From positions 1 to 54,637 of the forward strand of contig WRAW01000007.1 of NCBI GenBank assembly GCA_009780015.1: a DNA stretch of 54,637 nt. The letters run 5' to 3'. The notes under the pieces are model-generated. The model ran no database searches. It saw nothing but the letters and a program-made list of their open reading frames with translations, and was not told where the DNA came from. Position 1 is the first letter of the stretch. Every line of letters starts with the position of its first letter. The position numbers were made by a program, and so were the translations under genes. Below are positions 1-8,174 of this stretch, in pieces. Source of the DNA: Defluviitaleaceae bacterium (lineage in GTDB: Bacteria > Bacillota > Clostridia > Lachnospirales > WRAA01).

Positions 1-1
1 A

Positions 2-1177
2 AGTATATTCCAACGCAGTGATGGTCTGTGGTGCGGTACCGTCACGACCGGGTATAATGCTGACGGGAAACCTGTACGCAAGACCGTTTACAGTAAGACC
101 CGACAGGATGTAGCACAGAAGGTAGCTACACTAACAGCGGATGTATTCAAACATGGGTATACCAGAGCATCCACGGTGACTGACAAAAGTTTCGAGGTGC
201 TATGCTGGGAATGGTTTAACCTGTTCGTTGCCCCAAGGCTTGCAAGTGTGACCGTGGATAACAGACGCAGACTGATGAAGAAGCACATCTTCCCGGTCTT
301 CGGGAAGATGGATGTTAAGGACATAGACCTTAAACGGTTACAGAGTTTCTTCAACACCAAGACCAAGGAACTGGCTATCGACACAGTACACAAGATGAAG
401 CAACTGATGAACAATTTCTTTGCATATGCCGTAGAGGAAGATGTCATAACCAAGAATCCAATGTCAAAAATTTCCATCAAAAAGAACGCAGGTAGCACGA
501 ACAAGGGTAAGGCAATGCGACCTGAGATACGTGCGAACGTGTTGAACTGGGTTATGGCAAATCCCATCTTAAAGCCTATCGTCATTACTTTCACGCTAAC
601 CGGGCTTAGACCTCAAGAGTTGATTGCCATGAAGTGGGTAAACGTCTGTCTTGATACGAAGGTACTGTCCGTCAAAGAAGCTATGAACCGGGTAGTTAGG
701 TTTGATACAGAGGGTAATGTTGCTTCTAGGGGTGCGGCACTCGGTACAACAAAAACCCCCAAGAGCGTAAGAACCTTTGTGATGCCGGATACCCTGACGG
801 ATGCGTTGCGGGAATGGAAACGATATTGTGATGCCAATGGTATCCAGAGCGACTTCGTTTTCCCAAACACCGAGACCGGGGAGATGCGAACATACTCGGG
901 GTTGCGTAGCTTGCTGGAGCGATTCAAGAAGTCCCACAAACTACAGGATGAAGGGATTACCTGGTATACGTTCAGACACACATTTGCTACAGTATTGCTA
1001 CAAGACAAACAGAACCCTCGCCTAGTAGCCGACCTGATGGGACACGTTAAGACCAGCACCACAATGGACATTTACGGAAGCGTCTTTGAAGATGCCCACG
1101 TAGAAGCCGCCCATGTCCTTGATAACATATTTACTGGATTACTAAAAGAAAATCCGTCAGACCCTAGACCAGTCTGA
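2..1177 (+). CDS. Tyrosine recombinase / phage-type integrase (5' end outside window)
   Basis: The supplied ORF starts at GTG 176, but the frame is open back to position 2 (SIFQRSDGLWCGTVTTGYNADGKPVRKTVYSKTRQDVAQKV..., an AP2-like integrase N-terminus). The C-terminus has TGLRPQE, HTFATVLLQ, LMGH and T.DIYG catalytic motifs. Confidence 0.93.
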   Translation, partial: SIFQRSDGLWCGTVTTGYNADGKPVRKTVYSKTRQDVAQKVATLTADVFKHGYTRASTVTDKSFEVLCWEWFNLFVAPRLASVTVDNRRRLMKKHIFPVFGKMDVKDIDLKRLQSFFNTKTKELAIDTVHKMKQLMNNFFAYAVEEDVITKNPMSKISIKKNAGSTNKGKAMRPEIRANVLNWVMANPILKPIVITFTLTGLRPQELIAMKWVNVCLDTKVLSVKEAMNRVVRFDTEGNVASRGAALGTTKTPKSVRTFVMPDTLTDALREWKRYCDANGIQSDFVFPNTETGEMRTYSGLRSLLERFKKSHKLQDEGITWYTFRHTFATVLLQDKQNPRLVADLMGHVKTSTTMDIYGSVFEDAHVEAAHVLDNIFTGLLKENPSDPRPV

Positions 1178-1181
1178 CGGA
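1154..1181. terminator. Inverted repeat at integrase 3' end (possible terminator)
   Basis: CCGTCAGAC-n-GTCTGACGG overlapping the end of the integrase ORF; no clear U-tract. Confidence 0.35.
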
Positions 1182-1199
1182 TGTAACATCCTCTGAACC

Positions 1200-1243
1200 A
1201 CTGTAGCAAATCCGTGAGTCTACTGTAGCAATTACTGTAGCAA
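1200..1243. promoter_or_regulatory. Three copies of ACTGTAGCAA (putative integrase arm-type sites)
   Basis: Copies at 1200-1209, 1222-1231 and 1234-1243, between the integrase and the tRNA. The inverse motif TTGCTACAGT occurs four times on the other side. Confidence 0.55.
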
Positions 1244-1282
1244 CGCAGATAACTTTAGACGGTTTTAGAGGGAAATATCGAA

Positions 1283-1353
1283 GCTCTCAAGCAGATTTGA
1301 ACTGCCGACTTCCTCCTTACCAAGGAGGTACTCTACCCCTGAGTTATGAGAGC
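1283..1353 (-). tRNA. tRNA-Thr(GGU)
   Basis: Reverse complement GCTCTCATAACTCAGGGGTAGAGTACCTCCTTGGTAAGGAGGAAGTCGGCAGTTCAAATCTGCTTGAGAGC folds with a 7-bp acceptor stem, 4-bp D stem, CCTCC/GGAGG anticodon stem with loop TTGGTAA (GGT), and a T-arm with TTCAAAT. Confidence 0.85.
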
Positions 1354-1642
1354 GAATGTTGATTTTACTGGGGTTTGTGGGTTTCCCAACCCCAGCGATG
1401 TTTCAAAATTGCTACAGTTTCCAGAATATTTGCTACAGTAGCCCCAGGCGGTGTTCGCCCTTACCAAGGAGGTACTCTACCCCTGAGTTATGAGAGCGAA
1501 TGTTGATTTTACTGGGGTTTGTGGGTTTCCCAACCCCAGCGATGTTTCAAAATTGCTACAGTTCCTTGAATATTTGCTACAGTAGTCTTCGGTAGTATGC
1601 GCTCTTACCAAGGAAGTACTCTACCTGCTGAGTTACGAGAGC
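1317..1642. repeat. 144-bp tandem direct repeat carrying tRNA-Thr 5' halves (att-like array)
   Basis: TTACCAAGGAGGTACTCTACCCCTGAGTTATGAGAGCGAATGTTGATTTTACTGGGG... starts at 1317 and again at 1461. A third, diverged tRNA 5' half starts at about 1605 (same period). TTGCTACAGT occurs at 1409, 1430, 1553 and 1574. Confidence 0.85.
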
Positions 1643-1681
1643 AAATGCATAGGGCCATCTTGATCCGGCCCATATACACTA

Positions 1682-2029
1682 TCATATTTCGATGTGCCTG
1701 TCAAGCCTTTTCATGTCCCTAATGCGAACGAGCGTGTCGGGGGGCAGCGTTACTTGGCCGTTTCTGATGCGTTTATTTGTGGCGATGTGTATGAGAAGCT
1801 TCTGTATTTTCACCGCGTTGAGCAGTTCTTGCCGTAAGCGCCCCGGTTCTTTAAAACCATTCAGGCAGACCATACATAATTCAATATTGTAAAATTCGGT
1901 ATTCGGCGCCTCGGTCTCGCAAAAAAGACATTTTGCGCCCCTGCAGCGCTCCCATGGCTTTATAATAAACCTAACTCCCCTGCGATTGTTGAAATTGACA
2001 GCAGCCACATAGATGTCTTCATCATCCAA
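1682..2029 (-). CDS. AbrB/SpoVT-like protein with CxxC...CxxC zinc-binding region (start uncertain)
   Basis: CLFCETEAPNTEFYNIELCMVCL. The frame continues upstream of the TTG start as LFRDIDRYGRIIIPIEHWDECG, which resembles the AbrB motif 'R.ID..GRI.IP'. Confidence 0.5.
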   Translation of the reverse strand: MDDEDIYVAAVNFNNRRGVRFIIKPWERCRGAKCLFCETEAPNTEFYNIELCMVCLNGFKEPGRLRQELLNAVKIQKLLIHIATNKRIRNGQVTLPPDTLVRIRDMKRLDRHIEI

Positions 2030-2258
2030 GCCGCACTCATCCCAATGCTCGATAGGTATAATGATCCTGCCATATCTGTCAATGTCGCGGAATAATTTAA
2101 GTGATTTTATGAATAAGTTCTTCTTCCCAATTATGTTTTGTAATGTAATAACTATAACATATTTAAATTAATAATACAATATTGAATATAAAAATATCAT
2201 CAAAGAAAATATATATATACGACATAAAGAAATATGTAATATTTAAATATATAGGAGC

Positions 2259-2453
2259 GTGTATATTATGAAGGATAAGTTCATTCCGGTAATACCACCC
2301 GATAAAACTGTAATATCGATACGGATTGAAAATGAGTTGATCGCAAGTATTGATAAATTATCGGAAAAGCAAAGAATGTCGCGCAATGAGTTCATTAGAC
2401 AGTGTATAGTCTTTGCCATAGAGCGTCTTGACGAGAGCATCGACACAAAATAA
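2259..2453 (+). CDS. Ribbon-helix-helix (CopG-like) DNA-binding protein
   Basis: VISIRIENELIASIDKLSEKQRMSRNEFIRQCIVFAIERL is a typical RHH pattern. Confidence 0.7.
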   Translation: MYIMKDKFIPVIPPDKTVISIRIENELIASIDKLSEKQRMSRNEFIRQCIVFAIERLDESIDTK

Positions 2454-2454
2454 G

Positions 2455-2486
2455 ACCCGCCCAGCCGTAGCGTGAGCGGGTTATTT
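2455..2486 (+). terminator. Rho-independent terminator-like hairpin
   Basis: ACCCGC-n15-GCGGGT followed by TATTT, just after the RHH stop codon. Confidence 0.5.
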
Positions 2487-2492
2487 AGCGTG

Positions 2493-3319
2493 TTACAGGA
2501 ATTGTTTCATAAGCTGTGGCCATCTGGTTAAAACTTGATGACCCACTATAACTTCATATACCAGCCCCATATTTAGTGCCTCAATTATTCGACATAAATA
2601 TGATTTGCCCTGTGTCCACCAAGTTCTGTAAGCGTCTATGAAATATACGTGTTCAATATGAACGCCAGTAGCTTTTTCAATTTGATGGAATTCGTAGCCA
2701 TCAAGCTGTGTTTCATAGACACCGTCGGTCACTCTGCTCCCAAAGGTCGTAGCATAGTAATACTCCTTAATTTCCCAAACTATCAACGGGTTGATAATAT
2801 CAGGAAAGGCTCCGTCATAACGACGAGAAGTCGAGCCAATTAGACGTCTTTCAGAGTCAAGAACATATACCAGACCTCTTGGATCATCATTGAAATCAAG
2901 TCCCTGAATCTTTTTGCCGGATTCTTTGATAGTCTTTTCTGCTAAAATATTAACCATTGCTGTAAAATAGGCAATTTGTCTCATGGCCCCTTTTTGCTTG
3001 TTTAGCGGTTGCTTGGAAGAATATTCAGCTCCAATTTGCGCCAATAATCTTTCGTATTCTGCTTTTGCAGTATTAGCATCCATTAGGGCAGGCTCAACAG
3101 AATTATTCAATAAGTTTGCTCTTAAATCCAAATATCTCTGCACTTTAAGCAATTGAAGTTCATCAATGAACAGATGATTTTTTCGTAATGCGGCTTTAAT
3201 AGTATCTATTGAAAATTGGTTAGTTATACTATTTTTTAATAACCTAATGTTTCAGATACATATTTTACAATAGCCCAAAAGTCGATATCTAGCGATTTAA
3301 AATCCTCAAACCGTCTCAT
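2493..3319 (-). CDS. Type II restriction endonuclease, PD-(D/E)xK-like; 5' part frameshifted
   Basis: The main frame 2493-3152 contains DGAFPDIINPLIVWEIKEYYYATTFGSRVTDGVYETQLDGYE. An ATG at 3319 gives MRRFEDFKSLDIDFWAIVKYVSETLGY* (stop 3236-3238) in the adjacent frame, overlapping the end of the C gene. Confidence 0.75.
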
Positions 3320-3542
3320 CTGTTTTCTCCATCTCTAAGAAAATTTCAGATAACCCAATACCAAAAGCCGTGGTAATTTTTCCAATATTAGAAAGCGATA
3401 TGTTTCTCTTACCTAACTCAATATCGCTTATATATGTTCTATGCAGAGAACATATATCGGCTAAGTCTTCTTGTGAGAGTTTTCTTTTAAGTCGTTGTTC
3501 GCGAACAGCTCGCCCAAACTTCTCAAGGAGTTTTTCCTGCAT
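3306..3542 (-). CDS. XRE-family HTH regulator; restriction-modification controller (C) protein
   Basis: FGRAVREQRLKRKLSQEDLADICSLHRTYISDIELGKRNISLSNIGKI is a typical C-protein HTH, placed upstream of the endonuclease. Confidence 0.85.
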   Translation of the reverse strand: MQEKLLEKFGRAVREQRLKRKLSQEDLADICSLHRTYISDIELGKRNISLSNIGKITTAFGIGLSEIFLEMEKTDETV

Positions 3543-3584
3543 AACCTGACACCTCCAACAAAATAAATTATAATCAATATGAAT

Positions 3585-3608
3585 ACTATAAGTCTACAGA
3601 CTATAAGT
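3585..3608 (-). promoter_or_regulatory. C-box operator of the R-M controller protein
   Basis: The minus strand reads ACTTATAGTCTGTAGACTTATAGT: repeated ACTTATAGT half-sites around GTC-TGTA-GAC in the divergent C/M intergenic region. Confidence 0.75.
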
Positions 3609-3632
3609 TGCAATATTGTGAGGTGTTGGCGG

Positions 3633-4490
3633 GTGATTCCGGCATTGTTGAAATGGATTGGCAATAAGCAGCGATTTGCAGAGATAATAATAAGCTATAT
3701 GCCCCATAATTTTAACAGATATTTTGAACCTTTTCTGGGTAGTGGAGCCGTACTTGGCGAACTCCTAAATTACGATTTGAATAAATTGTTTCCGCGTTTT
3801 AACCGCGCATATGCAAGTGATGTGCTTCCTTTCTTAGTAGACATTTTTAACTTAGTGAAGAATGATCCTCAGAGTTTAGTACAATACTATAAAAATGAAA
3901 TTACAGCATACTACGAGGATCCAAATTCAGTGTATGATGCAACTCTTCAAAGATTTAATAAAATCCCCAATGCATATGATTTTTGTGTTCTATCTCGGAC
4001 ATGTTATTCTGGTGTTATACGTTTCAGAAAAACAGATGGGCATATGAGTACTCCCCGTGGCCCACATAATCCTATTAAGCCTCAAACATTTGAGCAGAGG
4101 GTTTTATTATGGTCATCTCTTGTACAAAAAGCTGACTTTTCAGTATCTAACTTTTTTGATGCCATGGATATTCCGAATGAAGGAGATGTTGTGTATTGTG
4201 ATCCACCATACACGCATAGTCAAAGCATAATTTATGGAGCTCAAGGCTTTTCGATAGATAAGCTGTGGATAAAAATTGAAGAATGTAAAGCGCGAGGGGC
4301 GTTTGTAATGTTATCAATAAATGGGATGAGAGAATCAACTTCAAAAGATATTTCAGTTGTGTATCCGCAAGGTTTATTTGAGCGAGAAATCGTTATTGAT
4401 TGCGGAATATCAATGATAAATCGCTTGCAAAGCTCTGGTAAGGAAATGACAAATGAGAATGTGCATGATAAGCTCTTACTTACATGGTAG
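3633..4490 (+). CDS. DNA adenine methylase (Dam / D12-class N6-adenine methyltransferase)
   Basis: KWIGNKQRFA, FEPFLGSGAV and DPPYTHSQ motifs. The GTG at 3633 has an upstream GAGG and avoids overlap with the C-box; the supplied ORF starts at 3579. Confidence 0.9.
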   Translation: MIPALLKWIGNKQRFAEIIISYMPHNFNRYFEPFLGSGAVLGELLNYDLNKLFPRFNRAYASDVLPFLVDIFNLVKNDPQSLVQYYKNEITAYYEDPNSVYDATLQRFNKIPNAYDFCVLSRTCYSGVIRFRKTDGHMSTPRGPHNPIKPQTFEQRVLLWSSLVQKADFSVSNFFDAMDIPNEGDVVYCDPPYTHSQSIIYGAQGFSIDKLWIKIEECKARGAFVMLSINGMRESTSKDISVVYPQGLFEREIVIDCGISMINRLQSSGKEMTNENVHDKLLLTW

Positions 4491-4531
4491 AAACAATATT
4501 TGCTGAAAATTGAATATGTTAGCAATAGAAA

Positions 4532-4554
4532 AAGCGCCAATGTTTAAGGCGCTT
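4532..4554. terminator. Bidirectional terminator between methylase and ddl
   Basis: AAGCGCC-n-GGCGCTT flanked by A-rich and T-rich tracts between convergent genes. Confidence 0.65.
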
Positions 4555-4562
4555 ATTTAAAA

Positions 4563-5651
4563 TTACGATTGTTTGATTTTATCTCGTTTAAAGGCGAGGT
4601 CGACGAGCTTGTCGACAATCTGTGGCGTGGTCATGCCCGAGGCGTTCAGCAGCATCGGGTACATGCTGATGTTTGTAAAGCCGGGCATTGTGTTGATTTC
4701 GCTGAAATAGACGGCGTCCGCCGCTTCGTCCCAGAAGAAGTCGACGCGCGCCAGGCCGTAGGCATCTACGCCCTCGAATATCTTGACGGACATGTTCTTG
4801 ATCTGGTCGGAGACATGGGCGGGGATGTCGGCGGGGGCGATGGTTTGCGAGCCCTTGTTGTTGTACTTGGCGTCGTAGGTGTAGAACTCCTCGCCGGAAA
4901 CTATTTCGCCGACCTCCGAGGCGAAGACGTCTCCGTCGGAACCGCCGATTACGGAACATTCGAGCTCGCGGCCGCTGACGGCTTTTTCAACCAGGATTTT
5001 GTGGTCGTGCTGCAGCGCGGTTTCTATGGCCTTGAGTAGCTGCGCCTTGCCGCGAACCTTGCTGATGCCTACGGAACTGCCGGAGTTTGATGGTTTGACA
5101 AAGCATGGATAGCCCAGCTTGTAGCGGACAGATTTGGCGGCTTCGTCCAATTCCGCGGGGCTGGTTAAGTTGTGAGCTTTAAAGGTGAGGTATGGGGCGT
5201 GGTTAATTCCCAGGGATGCGGCGATCATTTTTGCGTAGTATTTGTCCATTGACAGGGCGGAGCCCAGGACGCCGCTGCCTACATATGGAAGACCGGCGAG
5301 TTCGCATAGGCCCTGGATCGTGCCGTCTTCGCCGAAGCGCCCGTGCAGCACGGGGAAAACCGCGTCTATGGATATCTCGCGCGCCTTGCCGGAGGCTATG
5401 CGCAGAACGCAGCGCCCGTCCCTGCTGGGGCTGATTATCGCAGTTTGGCCGAATTTCTCAAGGTTTGCCGAGTTGTGCTCGTTTTGCGGGCCGTCGTTTA
5501 GAATCCATCTTCCCGACTGGGATATGAATATCGGGATGACGTTGTATTTTTCGGGCGAAAGGGCGGAGATTATCGTGGCGGCCGAAGATCTGGAGACTTC
5601 GTGCTCGGTGTTTGCACCGCCGTAGATTACGGCTATGTTAATTTTCGACAT
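4563..5651 (-). CDS. ddl: D-alanine--D-alanine ligase
   Basis: NIAVIYGGANTEHEVSRSSA, PVLHGRFGEDGTIQG, CFVKPSNSGSSVGISKV and SEINTMPGFT. Confidence 0.96.
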   Translation of the reverse strand: MSKINIAVIYGGANTEHEVSRSSAATIISALSPEKYNVIPIFISQSGRWILNDGPQNEHNSANLEKFGQTAIISPSRDGRCVLRIASGKAREISIDAVFPVLHGRFGEDGTIQGLCELAGLPYVGSGVLGSALSMDKYYAKMIAASLGINHAPYLTFKAHNLTSPAELDEAAKSVRYKLGYPCFVKPSNSGSSVGISKVRGKAQLLKAIETALQHDHKILVEKAVSGRELECSVIGGSDGDVFASEVGEIVSGEEFYTYDAKYNNKGSQTIAPADIPAHVSDQIKNMSVKIFEGVDAYGLARVDFFWDEAADAVYFSEINTMPGFTNISMYPMLLNASGMTTPQIVDKLVDLAFKRDKIKQS

Positions 5652-6297
5652 GGGGTACCCCCTTGTTATAGAAGGCTTCGCATCTGTAGATGGGCAGATT
5701 TTGTGCGGAGAACTTCGATTCGTATTCTGTCATTATATTTCCGGCAAAGCTGGATTTGTGCAAGTCCAGCGAGATGTTGCGAAGGGCGAAGCCGTGTTGG
5801 GAGAACTGCTCCAGGCTGAACTCGAAGAGCTCGGCGTTGTCGGTCTTGTGGAATATCTCGCCCGAGGCGCCCATTACGCGCTTGTAAGTTTGCAGGAACG
5901 AGGAGTGGGTAAGACGGCGTTTTCGCCACTTTTTGCGGTTTGGCCACGGATCGGGGAAGTTGATGTATATACGGCTGATTTCACCGGGAGTGAAACAGCC
6001 GGAGAGATCGGACGCGTCGCCGATGATGAAGGCTATGCGCCGCCCGGACTCCCGCGCCGCCCGCGCGCCCGTGACGATCACGTTCCGTTCGCGCTCGAAA
6101 GCTATGAAGTTGACGTCGGGGTTGGCCTCGGCCATATGCGTTATGTAGCGCCCCATTCCGCAGCCGATCTCCAGGTGGATTGGGTTGCTGTTGTCAAAAA
6201 ACTCATGCCAGCGCCCGGCATGTTCGTCCGGGGTTTCGATGCAGAACGGGTTTGTCTCAATTTCGTGAGCCGCCCAGCTTTTTCTGCGTGCTCTCAT
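5638..6297 (-). CDS. trmB: tRNA (guanine-N7-)-methyltransferase
   Basis: LEIGCGMGRYI, NFIAFERE and INFPDPWPNRKKWRKRRL. Confidence 0.95.
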   Translation of the reverse strand: MRARRKSWAAHEIETNPFCIETPDEHAGRWHEFFDNSNPIHLEIGCGMGRYITHMAEANPDVNFIAFERERNVIVTGARAARESGRRIAFIIGDASDLSGCFTPGEISRIYINFPDPWPNRKKWRKRRLTHSSFLQTYKRVMGASGEIFHKTDNAELFEFSLEQFSQHGFALRNISLDLHKSSFAGNIMTEYESKFSAQNLPIYRCEAFYNKGVPHVEN

Positions 6298-6299
6298 AC

Positions 6300-7772
6300 T
6301 TACCTCATTTTTTCGTGTTTGAGAATTGTTTCGACAAATTCGTCGTTGGTGGCCGACCGGATCAACATGTCTGTGACCAGTTCGGTCAGCTCCTGCGGGG
6401 GCATCATGGACGAAAGTTTGCGGATGGCATAGGTGGCCTCGAGCTGTCTCGGCGTAAGCAGTATTTCCTCGCGGCGCGTGCCCGACTTTAGTATGTCTAT
6501 CGCGGGGAAGACGCGCTTTTCGGAAAGGCGGCGGTCAAGCACGAGCTCCATGTTGCCGGTTCCCTTGAATTCCTCGAAGACGACCTCATCAAGCTTGCTG
6601 CCGGTATCGACCAGCGCGGTGGCAAGTATGGTAAGAGAGCCGCCCCCGGAGATGTTGCGGGCCGCGCCGAAGAACTTTTTGGGCATGTAGAGGGCGGCGG
6701 GGTCAAGGCCGCCGGACAGCGTGCGTCCGCTTGGAGGTATGGTAAGGTTGTAGGCGCGGGAAAGACGCGTAATGCTGTCCAGCAGGATCACAAGATTCTT
6801 GCCCTGTTCAACCAGGCGCTTCGCGCGTTCCAGCACCATTTCGGCCACGCGCTTGTGGTGTTCGGGCTGCTCGTCGAAGGTCGAATAGATTATGTCAACG
6901 TTTTCGCCGGTAATGGATTGTTTGATGTCGGTGACTTCCTCGGGGCGTTCGTCTATTAGCAGTACTATCAGATGGACATCGGGGTAGCCGCTGACGATAG
7001 AGGAGGCGATCTTCTTGATAAGAACGGTCTTGCCGGCCTTTGGCGGAGCGACGATCATTCCGCGCTGGCCGAAGCCGACGGGAGCTATAAGGTCGATGAT
7101 ACGCGTGGATATGTCGCTGCGTGTGGATTCCAGAGTGAAGCGCTCGGTGGGGAATACGGGGGTAAGATTTTCAAATTGGGGGCGCTTTGCGGCCTCGTAG
7201 GGAGGGTCTCCGTTGACGGATTTTACGAAGAGCATTGCGTTGAACTTCTCGTCGTTGCGTGGAGGCCGGACATTTCCGACCAGGTAGTCGCCGGTCTTTA
7301 GGTTGAAACGGCGTATCTGGGTCGGCGAAAGATATATGTCTTTTGTGCCGGGCATGAAGTTTTCCATTCGCAGGAAGCCGTAACCGTCAGGGAGGACTTC
7401 CAGGACGCCTTCCTCCAGGTCGTTGCTTGGTATGGGAGAGTTACTAATATTTAGTAACTTAGTGGCTTCTGGGGTGGATTCGGGAGTTGGGGAAGGTTCG
7501 GGCGGGTGATTGTCCTCCGGGCCGGTAATTGTGGAGGGCGGAACAGGCTTAGGCTCTGGCGGCGCTTGGAGCTTCCTGGAGGCTCGAACTTTGCGCGTGT
7601 GGGAGGGGTTGTCGGAGGTTTTGGACGAGGCTTCGTCATTGACGGCTTCGATTCTCAATATTTCCGTGATGAGATCGGCCTTACGGTACTTGTTGGCATA
7701 CTTGATGCCAACGGACTTAGCCCTCTCTCGGAGCTCTGGGAGGGTTAGCTGATGGATATCGCGTGATTGCAT
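6300..7772 (-). CDS. rho: Transcription termination factor Rho
   Basis: [14 protein letters not shown]...[53 protein letters not shown]. Confidence 0.97.
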   Translation of the reverse strand: MQSRDIHQLTLPELRERAKSVGIKYANKYRKADLITEILRIEAVNDEASSKTSDNPSHTRKVRASRKLQAPPEPKPVPPSTITGPEDNHPPEPSPTPESTPEATKLLNISNSPIPSNDLEEGVLEVLPDGYGFLRMENFMPGTKDIYLSPTQIRRFNLKTGDYLVGNVRPPRNDEKFNAMLFVKSVNGDPPYEAAKRPQFENLTPVFPTERFTLESTRSDISTRIIDLIAPVGFGQRGMIVAPPKAGKTVLIKKIASSIVSGYPDVHLIVLLIDERPEEVTDIKQSITGENVDIIYSTFDEQPEHHKRVAEMVLERAKRLVEQGKNLVILLDSITRLSRAYNLTIPPSGRTLSGGLDPAALYMPKKFFGAARNISGGGSLTILATALVDTGSKLDEVVFEEFKGTGNMELVLDRRLSEKRVFPAIDILKSGTRREEILLTPRQLEATYAIRKLSSMMPPQELTELVTDMLIRSATNDEFVETILKHEKMR

Positions 7773-7802
7773 GAATTCCTCCTGGGAATGGTAAACTGCA
7801 AG

Positions 7803-7836
7803 ACGCCATTGCGAACATCGCGTGTTCGCAATGGCG
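7803..7836. promoter_or_regulatory. Strong hairpin in rho leader
   Basis: CGCCATTGCGAACA-TCGCG-TGTTCGCAATGGCG, 14-bp perfect stem about 30-60 nt upstream of the rho start. Confidence 0.5.
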
Positions 7837-7992
7837 GAATAATTGAATACAGGTTCTCGGCCTGTTTAATATCTTTTCACCATTGTCTTGGCGGCCAGAC
7901 TCCACCCCATGAAGCCAAGGGCTTCTCGGGCATCACAGGCGTCGCAGCTTTCCAGTACCGCGACAAAACCTCAAAAAATTGTTTCGCTGTTA

Positions 7993-8156
7993 GAACCTGT
8001 GGTCAATAACCAAAATGCTGACTAGAAGCGGCGATTTTTCACCAATCTAGGAAGCGGCGACGCCGCGTATCCTTAGCGGTACGCAAGGAATCGCTGACAA
8101 CGAGCGGCGGGAAATTGACCTTCTAGGTGGCGTTGAGCATTATTGACCACAGGTTC
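7993..8156. mobile_element. MITE-like element, GAACCTGT end group, TTA flanks
   Basis: GAACCTGTGGTCAATAAcCAAAATGCTGA ... GCaTTATTGACCACAGGTTC with TTA at 7990-7992 and 8157-8159. The interior cassette is shared with other elements. Confidence 0.8.
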
Positions 8157-8174
8157 TTATTGTTGAATAGACTC

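Noticed and set aside
1461-1497. Second tRNA-Thr
   Set aside because: Only the 5' half up to the anticodon loop is present; no 3' half or T-arm follows.
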